Shown here piece by piece: positions 40,701 to 52,700 of a DNA stretch of 64,000 bases. The notes under the pieces were generated by a model. The model saw only the letters and a program-made list of their open reading frames with translations, ran no database searches and had not been told where the DNA came from. The number at the start of each line of letters is the position of its first letter. Positions within the stretch are counted from its first letter, which is position 1. The translations under genes were made by a program, and so were the position numbers. The stretch is from Serripes groenlandicus (lineage: Eukaryota > Mollusca > Bivalvia > Cardiida > Cardiidae): positions 116,846,609 to 116,910,608 of the forward strand of contig JASEVX010000001.1 in assembly GCA_031761405.1 (NCBI GenBank). Direction: 5' to 3'.

Positions 40701-43700
40701 GGACAGGCATTTCTTTGCACAATCATCTATAGAAAACAATCCTTCCTGTACCATGACATGTTTGTCTACAGAGGACAGTGGTTTAACTCTGAAGTGGCTC
40801 AATGTTTCACCTGAAATTGAAAACAACAAATAATACAATATGAATACCCTGACTCAGAATTATATTCGAAGTGAAACTTGCTGGATGTGACATCTGCAGC
40901 AGACAGCAAGTAAAGTGACAAAGACACAAAACCAGGATTTCAACAATGATCATAGCATATGTGATCTATATCAAGAAACAGTGACTTTGAAAGAGAGAAA
41001 CTCTATAATTGAATGTACAACTATTGAATTGACTTGAAAACATTGTGTCAAAAGGAGAAATTGCTCATTATGACCGGTCACGCAAACAAGGACATTGCCT
41101 GATACTTAAAATCAGATTTTTACCCGTGTTGAAAATAATTAATTGTCAAGATTTAGCAGACAGACATATCGTTGCACAGAAATGAACTGAGATCAGCATG
41201 GTGCTATTAACCCTTTCCCTCATATAGACGCTTTTTGACGCCTCTGCAGCAGACGGCTTTTTGAAAACATAGTGACAAAAGAAGAAATTGCACAAAACGT
41301 GCAATTTCTCATTTTGCCACAATGTTTTCAACTTTACGTCATAGGTTATCCATTCAATTATGGAGATTTTCTATTTTTTGACAACATATCTTCAAAGTCG
41401 TCTGCTGCAGAATTGTCGTATGAGGGAAAGGTTTAAAAACTAAATAAACATAATAATCTATTCTTTGCAATTTTCTCCTTTTCACATAATGTTATCTACA
41501 GTTCTACACTGTTCTAAAGCCCGGCCGGGTAGCTTAATTGGTAGCGTATCTGACTCGTGATCTGGAGGTCACGGGTTCGATACCCGGTTGCGGCGCGTTC
41601 TTTCGGGCGATATTTTCCATTGCCTCTCACCTCTGATCTATGTGAGAAAGTAGTCAGTGGCTTCGGAAGAATGTTGTGTAAGTACTGGTGTGGGAAAGCC
41701 AGGAAAACATGGGTAGGTGCACTGACCGCCGTGATATGACCAAAGCTGTTGAAAACGGCGTTAAACTCCAAACAAACAAACAAACAAACACTGTTCTAAA
41801 ATTATACTTTTCATTTAGTGAGATTTGCCATATTTTCCTCTCAGACTACATGTTTTCAAAGTTGTTTGTTGAATAATTGTCACGTGTGGGAATCATTTAA
41901 ATTGAAATGGATTAACCCTCTCCGACATACAGACGCTTTTTGACGCCTCTGAGCAGAAGATCTTTTAAAAACATTTGTTGTGATAAAAGAAGAAATTGCT
42001 CAAAATGAGCAGTTTCTCCTTTTGCCACAATGTTTTCAACTTTTTCAGCAATTATACTTTCAATTATGGAGATTTTCCATGTTTTGGATTAGATGTTTAC
42101 AAAGTCGTCTGCCGCATATTTGCATTACGTGGGAAAGGGTTAATAGATAGTAGAACAGAAATAGTGTGAGACCATAAAATAACCAGCTAATCCAGGAATG
42201 GAAAGAGAACTTGGAGACTATCTGGGCATATTTCAACTTCTGAAATGTTATTTAATTATTATGATATACATGTATTTGGTATCATGCAAAGCGGTTGTAA
42301 CTAGGTATTGTTATAACTTATTAGTCGCCGGGCAGAAGCCCGCGACTTCTATTTTTAATAGCTTTTCGGAAATCACATGGGAGGGCGGCTTATTATTAGA
42401 AAGAAACAAATCTAGATGATTTGAACATATTACAATTGTGGTTGTTTACGAACACTAATAAATGACACATCTAAAATGAAATAAATATTCCGATTTTTTA
42501 ATGTTTGCAGTTTTTTTTATTTCACTCGCATTTAAGTTTTTTGTTTTATTTACGAAGACAAAAGTGGTCCCTTCAAGACGTGAACCAACACCCCCTAATG
42601 CAGACTCTTATGTGTCATCATTGAGGTCAATTTCGGATTCTCCTTTTAATAGCAATTTTAACTTACTAAATGTTGTTTTCATGTTCAAAGAGATGTCTTG
42701 ATTTGTGTAGAATTAATTTAATAATGTTATCCATGAATATCTAAAGTAGGAACTGTTTCTAAGCTAAATATAGACCCTATTCGATTTTCGCGCATGCGCA
42801 TTTCGATATGAAAAAGCGAGTGATATTATTTTATTTTAGACAACTACAAGACGAATGTTTGACGCAAAGCGTCAAAGAGAAGCCGCAATATTTCGTTGTA
42901 CATGTAGAAATAAGAAAAAAAGAACATTTTTAAATCCACAAACAATAGAACAATTTAAACTGTAGACGGTAATGCTGATATATTTCTCCTTTTGAAGACT
43001 TTTGTTTTCTTCAAATTACCTCCCTTTAAAACAATACCAGGATATTTACCTTGTGATTCGAATAAGATTGACAAACATTGAAATTATATGAATGAATACT
43101 ATTATTTAAATAAGTAACAACAGCAAAATTAAATTTAAGCCAGATAATGTGTACACATTTCGTTAATTTTTTATAGATACCCTAATGTATAGGTATGTAT
43201 ATAAAATTTATAAGCAAATGTTTTCTTTACTACGTTTCTAATGTTTGAATAGACTAAGGAAAGTCAAGAATACATAAATAAATCAATGCAGTCTTTTCCG
43301 GCGACATTGATGCCTTGCATCAACTTTCTCTTGTAAGATGTTGGTAAAACACTTGTGCTTGAAGCCATCTGAATATGCTCAGCTCAAATTTTGAATAAGT
43401 TCCATTTTCAGATAATGTTTTAACCCTTTCCCTCATATAGACGCTTTCTGACGCCTCTGCAGCAGACGGCTTTTTGAAAACATAGTGACAAAAGAAGAAA
43501 TTGCACAAAACGTGCAATTTCTCTATTTGCCACAATGTTTTCCACTTTTTGTCATGGATTATCCATTCAATTATGGAGATTTTCTATATATAATTGTCGT
43601 ATGAGGGAAAGGGTTAAAGAGTATGTTAATGTCTAAATGAGGTTATATTGGGAAGTGGCACTATCATGTACTTTTAAACCAGACAACAAAGCTGTAACAA

Positions 43701-46700
43701 ATGGCTTAGGAAGCATCCAGGCAAAAATATTTTTAATCTATTAAATGAAAGTATATTTATTCAATTTAGTTGTTAACATTGGGGCAAAACGAAAAATCAT
43801 TCAGTATGAGTGTATCCTCCTTTTGTCCTAATGTTTTCAGAAAGTCCTCCTCTTATACAGATGCGTTAAAATGTGCCCGTGTGTGGGGAAGTGGGTTGCA
43901 CTATATGATCTTATCTAAGATAGAAATGTTTTTTAGCTGAGAAAAAAGATAAAGTTCATATAAAAGCATTATACAAAGGTTCAAACCCACATATTATGAT
44001 GGTTGAAAACAGGCAAAAAGAGCTGCTTAACTTTTCAAAGTCCTTGCCACATAAAAAACTTTTTTTTTATCAAAGTGATTAAATATCTTTTTATTATGCA
44101 ATGGTATTTCGCAGGCACCAGTTATCTTAACATGAGCTGAAATTCCTGTCTTTCTGGCATGGGTACTCCACTCAACAATATTCCCAGGCTAGTGGCTACC
44201 TTCCCACATAGACTTTATAACCCATTGATGGGAGAAGAAAGACACAGATTTGTTTCAATCACCAGAAAGAAGGAATGGCCCAGCCAGGATTAAAACTCAT
44301 GACCAATGTTTTGAAAGCCGTCGCTGTTACCAACTGAGGTATTGGGGCTTGACTCATCAACAATGGATCTGTAGTAACGAACATAAGAATGAATGAAACA
44401 TTTATTATAAAACTTTATCCTTATAGCCATTTAACCCTTTACCACATAAGACAAATTTACAGATTTACAGCAGACAACTTTAAAAACATGTGGAAAAAAT
44501 CATCGACATCTCAATAAAAGAGAAATAAATTATTAAATGAAGTTAAAAAGATTGTGGCAAAAATAGAAACTGCTCTTTTTTCACACACATGTAAAGACAT
44601 TTATTGCTGTTAAGATTAACCGAAAGTGGGGAATTGCTTGGTACATGTATGAGCAAGATCTGCTTTTGCCACATAGTTTTTCAAAAGTCAACTGCTGCAG
44701 ATACGTTAAAATGCGTCTGCATCTGTGATAGGGGTTATCTCAAGCTTATCCCTTTCCCACATATAGACGCTTTCAGACGACTCTTCATCAGTCGACTTTC
44801 TGTTCTACTATCTACATACTTCCAGCCTTATTGTTGTCAAACGTGATCAGATTTGGTGCTAGAAACACTGCCGGATACGTCACAGTCATCTGCAATATTG
44901 AAATTTTAAATGATATTCAATAGTGTTTCTTACAATTGCAAAACATGTAACTTTCAACCATTGACATCCTGACATGTTCATGTACATGTATATAATTATG
45001 TACAGGTTCTTTTGGAGTGAAATATTAAACTCTCACATATTGGGTGTAACATAAAACTTTCACATATTGAGTGAAATATTATTCCTTTCACATATTGAGT
45101 GAAATATTAAACTTTCACCTATTGACTATACTATGAAAACCTTGTCTATTGATAAAACAAACGGCTAGTTAATGAGTATAATATTAAACCCTTGCCTATC
45201 AATAAAACAGCTAGCTAACCCTTTCCACATACAGACGCTTTCCGATGACTTGGCAGCAGATGACTTTTGAAAACATTGTGGCAGAAGGAGATATTACTCA
45301 TACTGAGTAATTCCTCCCTCTGTCACACTGTTTTTTTAAATTTATTTACTAATTGAATTTATATTTATGGAGATTTTTCACGTTTTCAAAGTTGTCTGCT
45401 GTGAGTGTTATATTAAATCCTTACTTATCAAGAAAACAGCTTACTTTGTTTAAGATATTGAGTTTAATATCAAATACTCACCAATCAATAAAACAGCTGA
45501 CTTAAGCCCTTTCCCACATATAGACACATTGTGACAAAAAGGAAATGAGCAATTTTACCTTTTGCTACAATGTTTTCAACTCTATTCAATAACTGTATTT
45601 TCAATGAAAGCAAGAAGATTTTTAAAGTCTCTACAATACACATAAAAGGAAATTAAGCTACACACCAGAATTTCGTGCTCATGTGAGCATATAAATATAT
45701 AAAACTCTTTCTCATAAACAAAACGGTTGATTCACATGTTGAAGATATAGAGTTTAATGTTTAACGCTTTCCAATCAATTATACTGCTGACTTACCGTGT
45801 TTTAGATATTGAGTGTTATATAAGACCCTCTCCTTTCACTTAAACAGCTGCCTTACCTTGTTTGAGATATTGAGTCATAAATAAGATCCTGTCCTTTTAA
45901 TTAAACTGCTGACATAACTTGTTTGAGATAATGAGTGTTATATAGGATCCTGTCCTTTCAATCAAACAGCTGCCTTACCATGTTTGAGATATTGAGTGTT
46001 ATATAAGATTCTCATTTCAATTAAACAGCTGACCTACCATCTTTGAGATATTGAGTGTTATACTAATCCTCTCCTTTCAATTAAACAGCTGACATACTGT
46101 GTTTGAGATATTGAGTGTTATATAAGATCCTCTCCTTTTAATTAAACAGCTGCCTTACTGTGTTTGAGATATTGAGTGTTATATAAGATCCTCTCCTTTT
46201 AATTAAACAGCTTCCTTACCGTGTTTGAGATATTGAGTGTTATATAAGATCCTCTCCTTTCAATTAAACAGTTGCCCTAACATGTTTGAGATATTGAGTC
46301 ATAAATAAGATCCTGTCCTTTTAATTAAACTGCTGACATAACTTGTTTGAGATAATGAGTGTTATATAGGATCCTGTCCTTTCAATCAAACAGCTGCCTT
46401 ACCATGTTTGAGATATTGAGTGTTATATAAGATTCTCATTTCAATAAAACAGCTGCCCTACCATCTTTGAGATATTGAGTGTTATACTAATCCTCTCCTT
46501 TCAATTAAACAGCTGACATACTGTGTTTGAGATATTGAGTGCTATATAAGATCCTCTCCTTTTAATTAAACAGCTGCCTTACTGTGTTTGAGATATTGAG
46601 TGTTATATAAGATCCTCTCCTTTCAATTAAACAGCTGCCTTACCATGTTTGAGATATTGAGTGTTATATAAGATCCTCTCCTTTCAATTAAACAGCTGAC

Positions 46701-49700
46701 TTACCATGTTTGAGATATTGAGTGTTATATAAGATCCTCTCCTTTCAATTAAACAGCTGCCCTACAATGTTTGACATATTGAGTGTTATATAAGATCCTC
46801 TCCTTTCAATTAAAAAGCTGCCTTACCTTGTTTGAGATATTGAGTGTTATACTAATCCTCTCCTTTCAATTAAACAGCTGACATACTGCGTTTGAGATAT
46901 TGAGTGTTGTATAAGATCCTTTCCTTTCAATTAAACAGCTGACTTACCGTGTTTGAGATATTGAATTTTATATAAGATCTTCTCCTTTCAATTAAACAGC
47001 TGGCTTACCATCTTGGAGATATTGAGTGTTATATAAGATCCTCTCCTTTCAATTAAACAGCTGACTTACCGTGTTTGAGATATTGAGTGTTATACTAATC
47101 CCTCTCCTTTCAATGATGTCCTGTAACATGACCATGGTCTGTTTATTGGTTGGTTCCGCTTTATCACGGCTATTGACGGTACCTGATAAATACAGATCTT
47201 TATTCTGACAGCAGCATTCAAAGAAACAAAAATTTGAACCTTTTCCCTGACACAACATACTTTTGGCGCCTCTGTAGCAAATGATATTTCTCAGAATCAA
47301 GTAATTTCTCCCGTTGCTGCAATGTTTTCAAGTTTGAATACTATTTTAACAGAGGCTAAATTTGTTCACCAGAATTGGTTTCAAAGCAGATGATGACTAT
47401 ATGAGTATCATGTGAAATAATGATTTCTCTCTTTCCCACATGGTTTTCTTTTAGTTGTCTGCTGCAGATGCATCAAATTGCGTCTGCATGTACGGTACAA
47501 ATCATTAACCCTTTCCCTCATACGACAATTCTGCATCAGACGACTTTGAACATATTTTGTCAAAAAATAGAAAATCTCTATAATTGAATGGATAACAGTA
47601 TGACTTAAAGTTGAAAACATTGTGGCAAAAGGAGAAATTGCTTGTATTGTTTACCAAAAGCTATCTGCTGCAGAAGCATCAAAAAGCATCTATATGAGGG
47701 AAAAGGTTTAATTAAAAACCATCAGATGAAAAGAATAGTATTCATAAATGTATGATATCTAGTGTAGGTAGAAAACTATGTGAGGAAAGAAGATATGTAT
47801 CAGTATGAGAATTTGGATCATCACAGGATATTTTAGAACATCAGCAAACAACTATAAAAGTCATCTGTATTAGGGAATATAAATTCAATCTTTACTAGAT
47901 ACAGACTAAATTTCACGCTACTGCAGCAGTAAACAGTGCTCAAGTTTTCCAAACTTTTACTTCGATGTTTTTCAAAGCAGATGCCTGCTAAAATAGCATA
48001 TTGGGGAAAGGTTTAACACTTTCCCACATACAACATATCAGTAGCAGATGACTTGATAAACATATCAGCAAAAACATGAAAAGTCTCCATAAATGGAAGC
48101 TTATTCATTAAATAGAGCAATTTCTCCTTTGTCACAATGTTTTCAAAAGTCGACTGCTGCAGAAGCATCAGAAAGCGTCTGTATGTGGGAAAGGTTTAAG
48201 AAAGAAGGCTAACTTACGTGAGTAATGGTCACATTGATTACTGGACTGTACTTTATTACCATCTGCTGTATGTAATTTACTCAGCTGACACAGGCCTTTG
48301 TATGCACAGAAATCAAAACTCTCGCAGGCGAATGCGGTGATATTTCTGCAGTATCCGGCACAGTCGTCATCACTCTTGACCCCCACAAAGGTTGCATCAC
48401 TCGAATACTCACCATGTGAGCTGGATGTTTTTGTGAAATCCACTGAAATTATAGATTAACCCTTTCCCTCATATAGACGCTTTCTGACGCCTCTGCAGCA
48501 GACAGCTTTTCGGAAACATAGTGACAAAAGAAGAAATTGCTCACGAGCAATTTCTCCTTTGGCCACAATGTTTTCCACTTTTAGTCATAGGTTATCCATT
48601 CAATTATAGACATTTTCTATTTGTTGACAAAATATGTTCAAAGTCGTCTGCTGCAGATTTGTTATATGAGGGAAAGGGTTAACCCTTTCCAACATACAGC
48701 AAAGCTACAGCAGACAACTTTGAAACAATCTAGGAATAGTAAAGACAAATCTATAATAGAAGATATACTACTGAATAGAGTTGAAAATATTGTGGCAAAA
48801 GGAGAAATTGCTTATTATGAGCAACCTAAATCAATCACCTGAGTGATGGTATAGTACGTAGCAAATGTGTAACTTTAAATATTGGGGAAAATATGATCAA
48901 GAGTGGGAATAAAACTGAAAGGACAGGACACTGTAAATGAAATAGCTTATTAATAAAGTACATTTGTTAATAAGGCATTAAATCTTTGAACATTTTAAAA
49001 GAGGACCGACAAATGAACACACCTGTCAAGTTTGGTAAATATTGGTCCAGTGTTTAAGGAGATGTAGTTAAAGATCTATGTTCATGTTTCCCCTTTTTTA
49101 TCAACTAATCCATATAGTTTAAATAAATTATGTAGAGGGTCACTAAAGTATCATTTCTACTTAATTATCTTGAAATCAGACAAGCACTTTTTTAAGAATG
49201 GAATTTTATGGAAATCAGACAGAGTGATCAGAATAGATCACCTTGACCTATTGGCTCAGGTAATCTAAAAACATTTGATATAATGTATATTGCCCTATGT
49301 CCGATGGTCAACAGTTATTGTCAATAGAAAACATTGGGGTTCAAATGGGAAATTGGTAACACTAACCCTTTCCAACATACAACATTTTTGGAGCAGACGA
49401 CTTTGATATCATCCAAACAAAAATGTGAAAAATCTCTTGAAATGAAAATAATACATGTATTACTTAATCAAGTTGTAAACATTGTGGCAAAAGCAAACAT
49501 TGCTCTTTCTTCACATTGTTTTCAAAAGTCGTCTGCTCCAGAGGCATCAGAAAACATCTGTATGAGGGAAAGGGTTAGTTAAAGTTGTTTGTCTTTTCCA
49601 AAAATGTATTCTAGTTGTTATTTTAAACTTCCTTGTTTAACATCCATTGTGAAATGGTTCTGAAATCTGAAATAAATCCAGTGCTTGCACCACAGACGTC

Positions 49701-52700
49701 CAAGTTTTTGTTTTGAGAGAATTAAAATAAAATCATGCAATACCTGGTTAAACTACTACAAATAGTCTTTATAAGGTCCATAATTATGCTATAATAATAA
49801 AGACCGTAATGTTAACTCAGGGAATCCCCAAACAAGACTGTGTTACTATAAATAGACTCCCTATTGCATTATTATTACACTATATGAACCGTATTTATAG
49901 TAACACGGGAGGGATTCCCCAAACTACCATTACGATAATAATAATTTTAACGAGTTATTGTATGTTTTTCCACATTTTTTTCTGTAATAGATATTCGGTC
50001 GCTTGTGCTTGCAACAACTGTTTACACATGGCATGACTATTTTACCAATTGAATATCAGACAAAAATTGTAAAAATTAGAAAGACGATAATTTAACCAAC
50101 TGAATCTCTTACAAAACTAGTTGCGTTTAAAAGTTTGAAAGTCCATGCTTTTCACTTGACATTATGCCAATTTTTCTGGCCTTTCAATGGAGGATGTCAG
50201 GCATTTGCCCAGGGTTTAACTGCATTTATTGTTTCAAACTTGTGCGGGGTTTTAATTGGAAGTTTCCTGAAACCTTTTCCAAATACTCCAGGTAACAGAA
50301 CTTGTTTAAGGCTTCAATGTGAAGTATTCCCGTAAAGTTGTCTGAATTAATCCTGTTAATGGTATGAAAATTCTGAGGAAAATCGATGGAATCCCCGGAA
50401 AATCTACAGCTTCATGGAGATTTTAAATTTCAATTTGAGATTGATAGTTGACTTTATCACATAAAGCCCTCTCTGGGAGTGTCAAAATCCCATTACTTAA
50501 ATATCATATGACACTACTAGTTTGGTTTACAGTCTTACACTCAAATCTTTGTCACAACGCGGAAACCAAACCATGAAAATAACGTCACGCCAGTGGTTTG
50601 ACGTTATATAACGTTTGTCAATTTGGTGCCAAAAACGGCAAATTTTGATGTACATTTTTTCGAAATACGTCTCATAAATCACTTAATGTGATAGATAGAA
50701 TATCTCACTCTTATTTATTTATTATATTTTTCATAAACTGAGCTGATTACAATATTCACCAAGGGTTTGCGTCATGTCATGTTAATCAACTTGTTAATTA
50801 AAAGTGATAATAAATAAACACTCACGAAATATCCTCTACTTTTAAATAAGCATAATTATGTATTAGAAGGTTTTATAGTTAAGAATACTAAGTCAATATA
50901 GCTTATAATATTTCTAGCCATATGTGTTCCACTATATGTACAACCATGAAATGCTTTATTTCCAGTATAAAGAAAGTCCATATGTCAGCTTGAAATAAGC
51001 TTGTGCAAAATGTAATGTGTAAGCCTTAAAAAAACCTGATTATGAAGATGCTGCAAGCTTACTATTTGGTACAAAACCCTTGCTAGTGCCAGGCTCGTGT
51101 TTGGTTCCAATTCATCCCTAATTGCACCGTTCCTATATCTCAATGTGTGCAAGCTAGCAAAGAAATTGCATAAGCGCAATCTTGACTCAAGCCATTTGCC
51201 AAATGGCTGGCTTTTGTTTGGGTTTTCATAAAACATTTACCAAATAAATATCTTTGACATATTTGCATTCACACTCATGCAAGGCAAGCTGGTGTATACC
51301 AATACGATGGTTTCATGCAAAACGGTTATAACTACATCTTGAACAATATGTAGTTACAACCGTTTTGCATGTAGACCTCAAATTATAGTCTTACCAGAGC
51401 CTAAAATACAGTTTCAAGTGCAACTACTTACAAAGACCAAGATGTATAGCCCAACTGCCAATACACATTTATTCATGCCAACAAAAGGATGCATTATGAA
51501 CTTTTACTCGACCTAGGTTCATATACAAGTATGTACTTACAAATATCTGGGGCTTGTTGAACGATGCTAGCCAAATAGACTGTAAATTCTTTAGTGTTGC
51601 TGACTTGAGCATTCTGGAACCTGAGAGGCGACACACCGGTGAGAATGGACAGTTTCCTCTGGACAAGCTTGAGAAAATCTGCCTTATGATGGTCAAGGTA
51701 AGGGTGGTAAGTTTCTAAAGAAGAAATAAAAAATGAGCTAAGCAACACAAAACCGACATTTAGAGAATTTGAAAGTTTAGGCCGATAATAATCAAATTGT
51801 ATGCCTGCAAGACTTTTGAAAAACTTGGAACTAAAGGTTAAAATTACAGTTCTTGTGCACTACACATCTACAGATCACAAGCTATCAACATACCATGTTA
51901 AACTGTTTCCCACCTTAAAATGCATTTTGATGCATCTGCAGCAGACAACTCTTGAAATTGTGACAATGAGAGAAATTGCTCAAAACAAGCAATTTCTCCT
52001 TTTACGGCAATTCTAACTATTTTCAGTAATTATACCTTTTCTTTAATTTTCTACTAAATGTCTTCAAAGTTGTCTGCTGCAGATTTACTGTATGTGGGAA
52101 TGGGTTTAAGTAAATACATTGGAAACTAATTGAGAAAATCGCCCAACAAAACAAAACGGAAAAGGGTAGATTAACTCCAAATATAAGCAGGCTAGAGTTA
52201 TGTTCCTTGTAATGTCCATTTAACTGTTAACAATGTATGATATAAGTGTGTTATTTTTACGTAACTATGCAGTGAATCTGCCAAACAAAAACAAAATTAT
52301 CATCAATTACAGAGACCGATGACATAAAAAGGATATATACATGTTTCCCTGCCTTACAAACACAGGAGAGTTAAGAGGAACACATGTATCATCTGTCAAT
52401 AAGTGTGGTGGACAGACAGACAACCAACAGAGAAATCGTCCCTATGGGACATCCTGCCAAAGCAGAATTCTACGCTTCAAATAAAATAATTAAACACTTA
52501 CTATTGAAACGAATTAAGAATAATTGTTTTTGGTTCCCAGTAAAACATGGCTGAATGTTAAAATTTGTCAGATCTGGATGTTGCTCATTAAAGTCGTAGA
52601 AATCAAAATGCTCTGTTTGACTATTCTGAAATTATGAAATAGAAAGCATTAGATAGTAGTTCTATAAGTAGTTGGCTTATTGTCATCTCATTCATACTTG

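Larger units (their letters stand above)
42144..43419. other. Intron sequence with few repeats
   Basis: Contains the GC-rich hairpin block copy 2 (42318-42350), a half copy of the ATGCAAARCGGTTRTAACTA palindrome (about 42284), an NRF1-like site (42789) and the word GACGCAAAGCGTC (42859). No exon recognised; the open frame at 42501-42701 has no homology I recognise. Confidence 0.45.
45010..45699 (-). repeat. Decayed outer part of the 61-bp array, with two MITEs
   Basis: Units lose length and identity away from exon 6: recurring ATATTGAGT, AAACAGCT and ATTAAAC pieces at shorter spacing. MITE fragments at 45217-45405 and 45503-45620 split the array, so they arrived after it formed. Confidence 0.6.

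Noticed and set aside
41521..41593. Functional tRNA gene
   Set aside because: Acceptor and anticodon stems have mismatches, and the sequence continues into a SINE body with target duplications.
45700..47130. CRISPR array or coding tandem repeat
   Set aside because: Units are contiguous without spacers, contain stops in every frame of the gene strand after the exon, and lie in a eukaryotic intron.
47070..47204. Longer version of gene 2 exon 6 using the upstream TGTCAG acceptor
   Set aside because: From exon 5 this acceptor gives CAA TAA, a stop; the downstream TTTATCAG acceptor keeps the frame and the Arg after the PAN module.
50575..50640. CRE-like TGACGTT / AACGTCA pair as a promoter
   Set aside because: No exon or start nearby; a short inverted pair of this size can occur by chance.
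50985..51236. 83-codon reverse-strand frame MFYENPNKSQPFGKW
   Set aside because: No splice sites in phase with gene 2 and no recognisable protein feature; lies in an intron.
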